A stretch of 8,680 nt of DNA from Candidatus Falkowbacteria bacterium CG02_land_8_20_14_3_00_36_14. Its GTDB lineage: Bacteria > Patescibacteriota > Patescibacteriia > Patescibacteriales > UM-FILTER-36-11. Below, piece after piece: positions 1 through 4,166 of the stretch (position 1 is the stretch's first letter; every line of letters begins with the position of its first letter). Below the pieces are notes generated by a model. It was not told where the DNA came from. It did not search any database and was given only the letters and a program-made list of their open reading frames with translations. Where the stretch lies: the NCBI GenBank assembly GCA_002781265.1, contig PETS01000100.1:1-8680 (forward strand), written 5' to 3'. Position numbers and translations under genes: made by a program.

Positions 1-90
1 TTGGTGGAAGTTATTAATTAAATAATCTTCCCACCATACCACATGAGAGCGAAACCCCAAAGGTAACCCTAATTGCTGCAATTGTAACAT
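1..90 (-). CDS. possible 5' fragment of an unknown protein gene, cut by the left edge
   Basis: An ATG at 88-90 on the minus strand opens a 30-codon reading frame that stays open to base 1. The peptide reads MLQLQQLGLPLGFRSH and then VVWWEDYLINNFHQ, a composition that looks protein-like (paired Trp, acidic/aromatic mix). A TGA lies in frame just upstream (two codons before the ATG), so the frame cannot extend further that way. No Shine-Dalgarno sequence precedes the ATG, but most genes here lack one. I do not recognise the family. Thirty open codons in AT-rich DNA can occur by chance, and the same bases form a hairpin (2-36), so this may be non-coding. Confidence 0.22.
   Translation of the reverse strand, partial: MLQLQQLGLPLGFRSHVVWWEDYLINNFHQ
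2..36. repeat. imperfect hairpin at the left edge
   Basis: TGGTGG (2-7) pairs with CCACCA (31-36). After a bulged C at 30, AAG (8-10) pairs with CTT (27-29). After a bulged T at 26, TTATT (11-15) pairs with AATAA (21-25), leaving a 5-nt loop. The stem has about 14 bp with two bulges. No T-run follows on either strand, so it does not look like an intrinsic terminator. It overlaps the possible truncated reading frame at 1-90. Confidence 0.5.
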
Positions 91-167
91 AAAAAGTCAA
101 CTCAACTGTTAAACACTGTTATTTACAAATAGAAATCGGACTTTTTTGACAAATTTGGCGTCTTGTC

Positions 168-189
168 ATTGCGGCCTCAGAGCCGCAAT
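168..189. repeat. REP-like palindrome (ATTGCGGC / GCCGCAAT)
   Basis: ATTGCGGC at 168-175 is perfectly complementary to GCCGCAAT at 182-189, with the 6-nt loop CTCAGA. The context GTCATTGCGG...GCAATCC resembles the 'GTCATTGCG...GCAATCC' type of interspersed palindrome found between genes in many bacteria. The resemblance is from memory and not a database match. The 8-bp GC-rich stem stands out against the surrounding A/T-rich DNA. Confidence 0.6.
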
Positions 190-245
190 CCAGGGTTAGT
201 CCGCAGGATGATAAAATTAAAATATCTGGTTCAAAGGGCAAATAT

Positions 246-305
246 GCGCATTTTTCTCATGGATGCCGGGTCGGAGCCCGGCATAACAAAAAAAATGCGC
301 TTTTT
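246..305. repeat. double-stem palindrome with T-run, terminator-like on the plus strand
   Basis: An inner stem pairs ATGCCGGG (263-270) with CCCGGCAT (277-284) around the loop TCGGAG. An outer stem pairs GCGCATTTTT (246-255) with AAAAATGCGC (291-300). Both stems are perfect. The outer stem is followed by CTTTTTATT at 300-308 on the plus strand, as in an intrinsic terminator. No plus-strand gene is visible upstream, so the role is unclear. The inner 'GGATGCCGGG...CCCGGCAT' is like REP-type palindromes of other bacteria, from memory. Minus-strand ftsX transcripts would also fold here, but without a good U-tract. Confidence 0.6.
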
Positions 306-343
306 ATTAAAAGTTCAATCAAAGTATTCCTAAGGAAGAGTTT

Positions 344-362
344 GAGAAACCATTGGTTTTTC
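344..362. repeat. short hairpin downstream of ftsX
   Basis: GAGAAACC (344-351) pairs with GGTTTTTC (355-362) around the loop ATT, giving 8 pairs with one G-U in the plus-strand RNA. It lies about 95 bp beyond the ftsX stop. It lacks a T-run in the ftsX direction, so a terminator role is not supported. Confidence 0.4.
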
Positions 363-385
363 AAAATAATTAACTACCTTAAAGA

Positions 386-410
386 TACCTCGTAGCTCTG
401 TTGCGGGGTA
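386..410. repeat. imperfect palindrome (TACCTCG / CGGGGTA)
   Basis: TACCTCG (386-392) pairs with CGGGGTA (404-410) with one G-U. The pairing can continue inward (393-396 with 400-403, two more G-U) to a 3-nt loop. The non-Watson-Crick positions are G-U in plus-strand RNA but A-C in minus-strand RNA, so the hairpin folds better on the strand opposite to ftsX. It is the first stem-loop after the ftsX stop codon. Confidence 0.4.
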
Positions 411-456
411 ATTCATTAGTCCAGTTTTAAATTTTTCCTAACACTATTCTATATTT

Positions 457-1371
457 TTAAACCTTTGAATACTTGCCCACGGCGATTAAACTGGCAAAAA
501 CATTTATTAAGCTAGCGACTAATAATTCCAATCCAAAAATTTTTATAAAATTATCCGTAAAATATGAAATAATATTAATATTATAGCCGATAAAAAACGC
601 TTCTAAATATGGTTGTAAAATGGTTAAAAACGGATAAAAAATTAACAGAGTAGCTATTATTCCTATCAGGGCATAAACAATGCTGGAAATAAGATAGGGA
701 GAGCGGATAAACCAGTTTGAAGCTCCGACTAATTTCATAATGCCAATCTCTTTTCGATGCGTATAAATTACCACTCTAATGGCATTATAAACAACTAAAA
801 GGGCTATCAAAACAAAAATGGAACTGACAAAAATGCCGGCTTCCTTTACTTTATACGATATGGCGTTAATTTTTTCTAAAATTATTTTATGGTCGTCAAA
901 ATTGCGCGATTCAATGATTTCATTGTTAATAGCGCTTAATTCCGCAATTATTTCTTCATATTTATCTACATCGACCGGCTTGATAGTCAAACTGGGCGTC
1001 AAAGGATTGCCGCCGATTTCGCGAAGCGCTTGCAATATTTCCGGATTATTTCTATGATTATTTTTAAAATTATCCATAGCCTCGTTCTGAGAAATATATT
1101 TTACTTCCTTTATCTGTTCTAAATTACTTATTTTAGCTTTGAGCGCAAAAATTTTGCTTTCTTCCGCTTCCGGCTTGATATATAAAACCACGTCAATTTT
1201 TTCTTTAACTGATTCCACGGCCGCCTGACTGATTTCATTAACAACTAAAAGCAAATTAACCGTGAATAAGGCCAGGACAATAATGGTAATTGTAACTATT
1301 GACAGCCAAATATTACGGCCAATGTCCTGCAAGCTGAATTTTAAAACTCTTAAAAATGATAAAATAATCAT
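457..1371 (-). CDS. ftsX: cell division protein FtsX
   Basis: FtsX is the membrane subunit of the FtsE-FtsX ABC-type complex. The complex uses ATP hydrolysis in the cytoplasm to switch on peptidoglycan hydrolases at the septum rather than to move a solute. The 304-aa protein has the family layout: a short cytoplasmic start, TM1 at about residues 22-44, an extracellular domain at about 45-177, then TM2 (178-200), TM3 (225-250) and TM4 (276-298). The segment between TM2 and TM3, RKEIGIMKLVGAS at 206-218, is the conserved FtsX/MacB-type cytoplasmic loop that contacts the ATPase. Length is normal for the family. The ATG at 1369-1371 lies 15 nt after the ftsE stop, with no Shine-Dalgarno sequence. 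It is the last gene of the dac-ftsE-ftsX cluster. The hydrolase it controls is not adjacent; the upstream RlpA/carboxypeptidase fusion is a candidate partner by context only. Confidence 0.95.
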   Translation of the reverse strand: MIILSFLRVLKFSLQDIGRNIWLSIVTITIIVLALFTVNLLLVVNEISQAAVESVKEKIDVVLYIKPEAEESKIFALKAKISNLEQIKEVKYISQNEAMDNFKNNHRNNPEILQALREIGGNPLTPSLTIKPVDVDKYEEIIAELSAINNEIIESRNFDDHKIILEKINAISYKVKEAGIFVSSIFVLIALLVVYNAIRVVIYTHRKEIGIMKLVGASNWFIRSPYLISSIVYALIGIIATLLIFYPFLTILQPYLEAFFIGYNINIISYFTDNFIKIFGLELLVASLINVFASLIAVGKYSKV

Positions 1372-1386
1372 AAATAAAATTAAAAA

Positions 1387-2067
1387 TTATAATATATATT
1401 TGCCCACGGCTTGATCGCCGACAATTATTCCGTTTTCTATCGTAATCACCCTTTTTTTAAGCTTGTTAACTATATCGCGGTTATGGGTGACCAAAACTAC
1501 AGTGGTGCCGAATTTATTAATTTTTAATAAAAGTTCTATGATTTCTTCGGCATTGATTGAATCTAAATTTCCGGTCGGCTCATCGGCTAATAGTATTTTC
1601 GGGCGATGGACTAAGGAACGGGCGATAGCCACTCTTTGCTGCTCGCCGCCAGATATTTCCTGCGGATAGCGGTGCACTTTGTCTTCTAAGCCGACAATTT
1701 TCATAACCTGGGGCACAATATAATTAATTTTTTTGGAAGTTTGGCCGCAAACCTGCAAAGCAAAAGACACGTTTTCCAATAATGTTTTTTTGGGCAATAA
1801 TTTAAAATCCTGGAAGATAACGCCGATCTGCCTGCGTAAAATCGGAATTTCGCGCTGGCCGATATTGGTAATATCCCAGCCGCCGACAATTACCTTGCCT
1901 TGGTCAACTTTTTCTTCGCCGATAAGCGTTTTCACTATCGTGGTCTTGCCGGTGCCTGATTGGCCGACAATGGAAACAAATTCTCCCGGCTTAATATGCA
2001 AATTAACCATATTCAAAGCTTTAATGTCGGGCTTGTAAAATTTTGATATATTAAAAAGTTTTATCAT
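1387..2067 (-). CDS. ftsE: cell division ATP-binding protein FtsE
   Basis: FtsE is the cytoplasmic ATPase that drives FtsX at the division site. The 226-aa protein has every ABC ATPase motif in order: Walker A GQSGTGKT at 35-42, Q-loop Gln86 in GVIFQDFKLLP, signature SGGEQQR at 139-145, Walker B ILLADEP at 158-164 with catalytic Glu163, D-loop GNLDS at 166-170, and H-loop His195 in VLVTH. The FQDFKLLP stretch and PTGNLD are typical of FtsE and of the related LolD/MacB group; the adjacent ftsX decides the assignment. Length is typical for FtsE. The ATG at 2065-2067 begins 9 nt after the stop of the preceding carboxypeptidase gene, which suggests co-transcription and perhaps translational coupling, since no Shine-Dalgarno sequence is visible in the gap. 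Nothing suggests damage. Confidence 0.96.
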   Translation of the reverse strand: MIKLFNISKFYKPDIKALNMVNLHIKPGEFVSIVGQSGTGKTTIVKTLIGEEKVDQGKVIVGGWDITNIGQREIPILRRQIGVIFQDFKLLPKKTLLENVSFALQVCGQTSKKINYIVPQVMKIVGLEDKVHRYPQEISGGEQQRVAIARSLVHRPKILLADEPTGNLDSINAEEIIELLLKINKFGTTVVLVTHNRDIVNKLKKRVITIENGIIVGDQAVGKYIL

Positions 2068-2076
2068 AAAAATCAG

Positions 2077-3687
2077 TTAATTTATTTTTTTTAATCCGTA
2101 TCTTATCAATTCTTCAGTTTCCAAAAAGCTTTGGTCGCGCGATTCTATGCCTAGAGTAATTACTATTATTTGCTGATTGTTTTTTGCTTTAACTCTGGTC
2201 ATCAAGCAATAACCGGCTTCATGCAAATAGCCGGTTTTTGAACCGGTTATATTATAATGGCTGGCGCTTAATAATTTATTGGTATTTTTTAATGTATGCG
2301 GTTTATTATTATTTAAAGTATAAAATTTATATTGCGCCATAGCACTGGCTTTAGCTATCAGCGGATGTTTTAACGCCTCTCTGGTTATTATAGCATAATC
2401 CATAGCCGAACTCACGTTTTCAGGCGAAAGTCCGGTCGGTTCCATGAATTTTGTTGAAGAAGCCCCCCAGCTAGCGGCCAGGTCGTTCATTTTATTTATA
2501 AATTCATTTCTATTAAGGCCGCTTACGCGCGCTAATGTTTCAATCGTGTTGTTAGCCGAGCCAACCAAGGAAGCATAAAGCAAATTTTCTATTGTTAAAG
2601 TATCGCCGTCGTTTAAATGTAAAATCGCCGCTTCCCATCTATAATCCACGTAATTATAATTATATTCTTCATCTTTAACGCTATAGGAAACAATCCTATT
2701 TAAACTGGGCTTGGTATCAAAAAATACTTTTACGGCGACTAATTTAGTCAAACTGGCCAGGGGCAGGGTGGATGTGGAATTTTTAGAAAAAATAATTTCA
2801 TTATTATCTTCATTATAAATAATTGCCGATTTAGCAGTTATTGCCGGCAGAATATTAGCGCCGGTATCAGCTATATGTAAAATTTTACCGCCAATGTCCG
2901 GTTCAATATATAATGGCTCAATTTTTACATTAATAATACCCGAACCAAGGGTTGAAATTTTGGCAAAAGCTACTTTATCCAGATCAATTACTCTGCCCGG
3001 ATGCAAGTTTCTATCCGGACCGTAATCATTAATGGCGACATCAATAAATTTATTATTATCTATATTATAAACTCTTAATTTTGAACCCTCGGGAAAATCC
3101 GGAGAAGCGGCAAAATTTCCGCGCTTATATCCGTACCAGCTGGCTTGGCCGATGGTTAAAATATCTTCATTGGCAAAAACTGCTATCCGGGCGTATGGCA
3201 GATGAATCAGGGACCGGACAAAAAGTTCATCCGGAAAATCCTTAGTCGGCAATGGACGCCAGGTATTGTAATTTTTATCAAAAAAATAAACTTGCTTGTA
3301 ATTATTTGATTTTTTATCGTATTTAAATTGGATGTAAAACGGCCGGTTATTATCATAAGCGTTTTTATTTTTAAACTCAAACTGGTAAATAGGACTTATT
3401 TTGTCCAATTGCCAGGGCATATCCATAGCTTCGTCAATGGCTATTACGTCTACGCCAGTACCTTCGCTCAATATTCCCGGCACCAATGATAATTTTAAGG
3501 CATTAGCAAAGGCGCTGACCGTATATCCCTTGGCAATGGTCATTTGGTCTAAATTAATATGATATTCGTTATTTTTACCATTAATTTCGGAATTGGGGAT
3601 AATGACTTCCTGCGCATAAACAAAACCACTAAGTAGCATTAAACTTAGTGATAAGGCAAGAATAATTTTATAATTTCTTTTCCCCAT
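2077..3687 (-). CDS. secreted RlpA-like / D-alanyl-D-alanine carboxypeptidase (peptidase S11) fusion
   Basis: This 536-aa exported protein appears to bind and trim peptidoglycan. A signal peptide spans residues 1-25 (positive start, hydrophobic core, VYA before QE). Residues 27-175 are a beta-rich stretch with no function I can name. Residues 179-258 match the RlpA double-psi beta-barrel: GQASWYG (180-186), INDYGP (219-224), GRVIDLDKVA (231-240). Residues 282-536 are an S11 (DacA/DacF, PBP5-type) domain with all three active-site motifs: SLTK (312-315, nucleophile Ser312), SAN (377-379) and KTG (484-486). That domain should remove the terminal D-Ala from pentapeptide stems. In the barrel, the TANGE segment and the His of AAH found in lytic RlpA proteins are missing; only the Asp of NDxGP (Asp221) remains, so the barrel may bind glycan without cutting it. 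The gene heads the dac-ftsE-ftsX cluster. The ATG at 3685-3687 fits the signal peptide. No Shine-Dalgarno sequence precedes it. Confidence 0.9.
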   Translation of the reverse strand: MGKRNYKIILALSLSLMLLSGFVYAQEVIIPNSEINGKNNEYHINLDQMTIAKGYTVSAFANALKLSLVPGILSEGTGVDVIAIDEAMDMPWQLDKISPIYQFEFKNKNAYDNNRPFYIQFKYDKKSNNYKQVYFFDKNYNTWRPLPTKDFPDELFVRSLIHLPYARIAVFANEDILTIGQASWYGYKRGNFAASPDFPEGSKLRVYNIDNNKFIDVAINDYGPDRNLHPGRVIDLDKVAFAKISTLGSGIINVKIEPLYIEPDIGGKILHIADTGANILPAITAKSAIIYNEDNNEIIFSKNSTSTLPLASLTKLVAVKVFFDTKPSLNRIVSYSVKDEEYNYNYVDYRWEAAILHLNDGDTLTIENLLYASLVGSANNTIETLARVSGLNRNEFINKMNDLAASWGASSTKFMEPTGLSPENVSSAMDYAIITREALKHPLIAKASAMAQYKFYTLNNNKPHTLKNTNKLLSASHYNITGSKTGYLHEAGYCLMTRVKAKNNQQIIVITLGIESRDQSFLETEELIRYGLKKIN

Positions 3688-3716
3688 TTGACTATATTAT
3701 TATACAACAATATAAT
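3688..3716 (+). promoter_or_regulatory. sigma-70-type promoter for the tRNA cluster
   Basis: On the plus strand, TTGACT (3688-3693; consensus TTGACA) is followed after exactly 17 bp by a perfect TATAAT (3711-3716). Transcription would start near 3723, about 20 bp before tRNA-Gly. The -35 box abuts the start codon of the divergent carboxypeptidase gene. Such a strong promoter fits a stable-RNA operon. It is inferred from sequence only. Confidence 0.8.
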
Positions 3717-3723
3717 TATAACA
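3715..3723 (-). promoter_or_regulatory. candidate extended -10 promoter for dac-ftsE-ftsX
   Basis: Read on the minus strand, 3723-3715 is TGTTATAAT, a TGn-TATAAT extended -10 box. No good -35 is seen 17 bp upstream (TATGAT at 3738-3743). It would give a leader of about 20 nt with no Shine-Dalgarno sequence before the ATG at 3687. A second TATAAT at 3699-3704 on the same strand could give an almost leaderless message. AT-rich DNA makes such matches common. The box overlaps the -10 of the divergent tRNA promoter. Confidence 0.35.
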
Positions 3724-3744
3724 TAAAAAAATAATTTATCATAC

Positions 3745-3818
3745 GCGGGATTAGTACAATGGCAGTACATCTGCTTCCCAAGCAGGAAACGCGAGTCCGA
3801 TTCTCGTATCCCGCTCCA
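3745..3818 (+). tRNA. tRNA-Gly (anticodon CCC)
   Basis: A complete cloverleaf with encoded CCA. The acceptor GCGGGAT (3745-3751) pairs with ATCCCGC (3808-3814). The D-stem GTAC (3754-3757) pairs with GTAC (3765-3768) around AATGGCA. The anticodon stem 3770-3774 / 3782-3786 has one T-G pair, with loop TTCCCAA and anticodon CCC at 3777-3779. The variable loop is 4 nt. The T-stem 3791-3795 / 3803-3807 has one G-T pair. Discriminator T3815 and CCA 3816-3818 follow; U73 suits bacterial glycine tRNAs. Odd point: the T-loop is TCCGATT, so position 55 is C instead of the near-universal T (pseudouridine). It is the first gene of the plus-strand tRNA cluster, opposite in direction to the protein genes. 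Confidence 0.92.
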
Positions 3819-3850
3819 AAAAATCAAGCCGAGATAGCTCAGCCGGTAGA

Positions 3851-3871
3851 CCTGCCCGCCAGTCGCTTAGT
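3851..3871 (+). repeat. left arm of outer tRNA insert
   Basis: The arm begins CCTGCCCGCC directly after GGTAGA of the outer tRNA. It is largely complementary to 4055-4074: reading inward from 3851/4074, 15 of 20 positions pair, four of them G-U. GGTAGACCTGCCCGCC (3845-3860) recurs exactly at 3889-3904, so the two tRNA interruptions share one boundary sequence. Confidence 0.6.
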
Positions 3872-3894
3872 GCCGATGTAGCTCAATTGGTAGA

Positions 3895-3913
3895 CCTGCC
3901 CGCCATCGCCTAA
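3895..3913 (+). repeat. left arm of inner tRNA insert
   Basis: CCTGCCCGCC then ATCGCCTAA lies between the broken tRNA-Thr and the intact tRNA-Thr. Against 3987-4004, the first ten positions give eight Watson-Crick pairs, one G-U and one mismatch. A 3-nt internal bulge and four more pairs follow. Its first eleven bases are identical to the arm at 3851-3861. Confidence 0.6.
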
Positions 3914-3986
3914 GCCCCTTTAGCTCAATTGGTAGAGCAATCCCTTCGTAAGGGAGAGGTTATCGGTTCAATTCCGGTAAGGGGCT
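3914..3986 (+). tRNA. tRNA-Thr (anticodon CGT), intact, nested inside another tRNA-Thr
   Basis: A complete 73-nt cloverleaf. The acceptor GCCCCTT (3914-3920) pairs with AAGGGGC (3979-3985). The D-arm GCTC-AATTGGTA-GAGC spans 3923-3938. The anticodon stem ATCCC/GGGAG has an A-G mismatch at its top, with loop TTCGTAA and anticodon CGT at 3947-3949. The variable region is AGGTT, and the T-stem ATCGG/CCGGT encloses TTCAATT. The discriminator is T3986. CCA is not encoded (CAGG follows), so a CCA-adding enzyme would be needed, unlike the adjacent tRNA-Gly. It should read ACG codons. It sits within a 110-bp insert in the D-stem of a second tRNA-Thr and is flanked by partly complementary GC-rich arms, so the primary transcript would hold it at the tip of a long helix. 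Confidence 0.9.
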
Positions 3987-4004
3987 CAGGCATAGGCAGG
4001 CGGG
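3987..4004 (+). repeat. right arm of inner tRNA insert
   Basis: CAGGCATAGGCAGGCGGG lies between the end of the intact tRNA-Thr and the 3' half of the broken tRNA-Thr. It is the imperfect inverted partner of 3895-3913. Removing 3895-4004 restores the canonical GGTAGA-GCAATGCT junction exactly. Confidence 0.6.
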
Positions 4005-4054
4005 GCAATGCTTTCGTAAAGCAGAGGTAGTGGGTTCGAATCCCACCATCGGCT

Positions 4055-4074
4055 CAAGGCGCTTGGTAAGCGGG
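4055..4074 (+). repeat. right arm of outer tRNA insert
   Basis: CAAGGCGCTTGGTAAGCGGG follows the discriminator of the interrupted tRNA-Thr and precedes the outer tRNA 3' half. It is the imperfect inverted partner of 3851-3871 and resembles 3987-4004 in layout. Both right arms end in the shared junction CGGGGCAAT (4001-4009 and 4071-4079). Confidence 0.55.
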
Positions 4075-4084
4075 GCAATCCCTT

Positions 4085-4099
4085 TCCGCCAGAGGCGGA
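4085..4099 (+). repeat. small palindrome in the anticodon loop of the outer tRNA remnant
   Basis: TCCGCC (4085-4090) pairs perfectly with GGCGGA (4094-4099) around AGA. It follows ATCCCTT, where the anticodon would begin in the related tRNA-Thr. The bases after it (TAAACTCCAGC) do not restore a normal anticodon arm, so the insertion was imprecise or was followed by further change. Confidence 0.6.
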
Positions 4100-4124
4100 T
4101 AAACTCCAGCGAGAGGTTATCGGT

Positions 4125-4148
4125 TCCTTGCCTGCCGGCAGGCAAGGA
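4125..4148 (+). repeat. perfect 24-bp palindrome in the T-loop of the outer tRNA remnant
   Basis: TCCTTGCCTGCC (4125-4136) is followed directly by its exact reverse complement GGCAGGCAAGGA (4137-4148), with no spacer. It sits between TTC and ATTCC of a T-loop. GC-rich and perfect in an otherwise AT-rich genome, it has the look of a mobile or amplified palindromic repeat. Its GCCTGCC core is echoed in the arms of the D-arm inserts. Confidence 0.75.
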
Positions 4149-4166
4149 TTCCCTCCATCGGCTCTA

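Larger units (their letters stand above)
91..456. other. gene-free interval downstream of ftsX containing several palindromes
   Basis: This 366-bp interval follows the ftsX stop codon on the minus strand and has no coding frame that I can support. It is AT-rich DNA with separate GC-richer stem-loops at 168-189, 246-300, 344-362 and 386-410, listed individually. None is followed by a clear U-tract in the ftsX reading direction, so I cannot name an ftsX terminator. The mix of unrelated palindromes suggests an accumulation site for REP-like intergenic repeats. Confidence 0.6.
3872..4054 (+). pseudogene. interrupted tRNA-Thr (anticodon CGT), split in the D-stem by a 110-bp insert
   Basis: The 5' half 3872-3894 (GCCGATG, TA, GCTC, AATTGGTA, GA) and the 3' half 4005-4054 join to a perfect 73-nt tRNA. 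The D-stem is GCTC/GAGC, the anticodon loop TTCGTAA carries CGT at 4015-4017, the T-stem GTGGG/CCCAC surrounds TTCGAAT, and the acceptor CATCGGC pairs 7 of 7 with GCCGATG. The discriminator is T4054, and CCA is not encoded. As in the intact tRNA-Thr, the anticodon stem has an A-G mismatch at 27-43. The insert (3895-4004) is an intact tRNA-Thr flanked by GC-rich, partly complementary arms. Without a splicing route, which is not known for bacterial tRNAs of this kind, the gene should be inactive. Yet the halves show no other damage, so the break is recent or somehow tolerated. Confidence 0.75.
3828..4163 (+). pseudogene. outermost tRNA remnant, interrupted in the D-arm, anticodon loop and T-loop
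   Basis: The 5' half at 3828-3850 is acceptor GCCGAGA, TA, D-stem GCTC, D-loop AGCCGGTA and GA, exactly 23 nt. It stops at the same position as the neighbouring interrupted tRNA. The apparent 3' half starts at 4075 (GCAATCCCTT...) and ends in CATCGGC-T at 4157-4163 region, after two palindromes (4085-4099 and 4125-4148). Between the halves lies a 224-bp insert holding two more tRNA genes. Acceptor pairing is only 5 of 7, and the T-stem does not pair properly. GAGAGGTTATCGGTTC (4111-4126) is identical to the intact tRNA-Thr at 3954-3969, while the end CCATCGGCTC matches the other interrupted tRNA-Thr. The 3' half is therefore a chimera or gene-conversion product. It is unlikely to be functional. 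Its original identity is uncertain, possibly Thr. Confidence 0.55.

Noticed and set aside
91..456. CRISPR array
   Set aside because: The palindromes differ from one another and are irregularly spaced. There is no repeat-spacer periodicity and no cas gene.
1463..2038. Plus-strand frames of 68 and 101 codons and a minus-strand 62-codon frame
   Set aside because: All are contained within ftsE, which has every ABC motif in its own frame.
3645..3827. A 60-codon minus-strand frame spanning tRNA-Gly and the start of the carboxypeptidase gene
   Set aside because: It runs antisense through tRNA-Gly and both promoters and overlaps the signal-peptide codons of the carboxypeptidase in another frame.
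3872..4054. Archaeal-style split or intron-containing tRNA that is spliced together
   Set aside because: The GC-rich complementary arms recall trans-spliced tRNAs of Nanoarchaeum. However, bacteria are not known to have the splicing endonuclease, the break is in the D-stem, and the mispairs fit DNA decay. I keep it only as something to test with RNA data.
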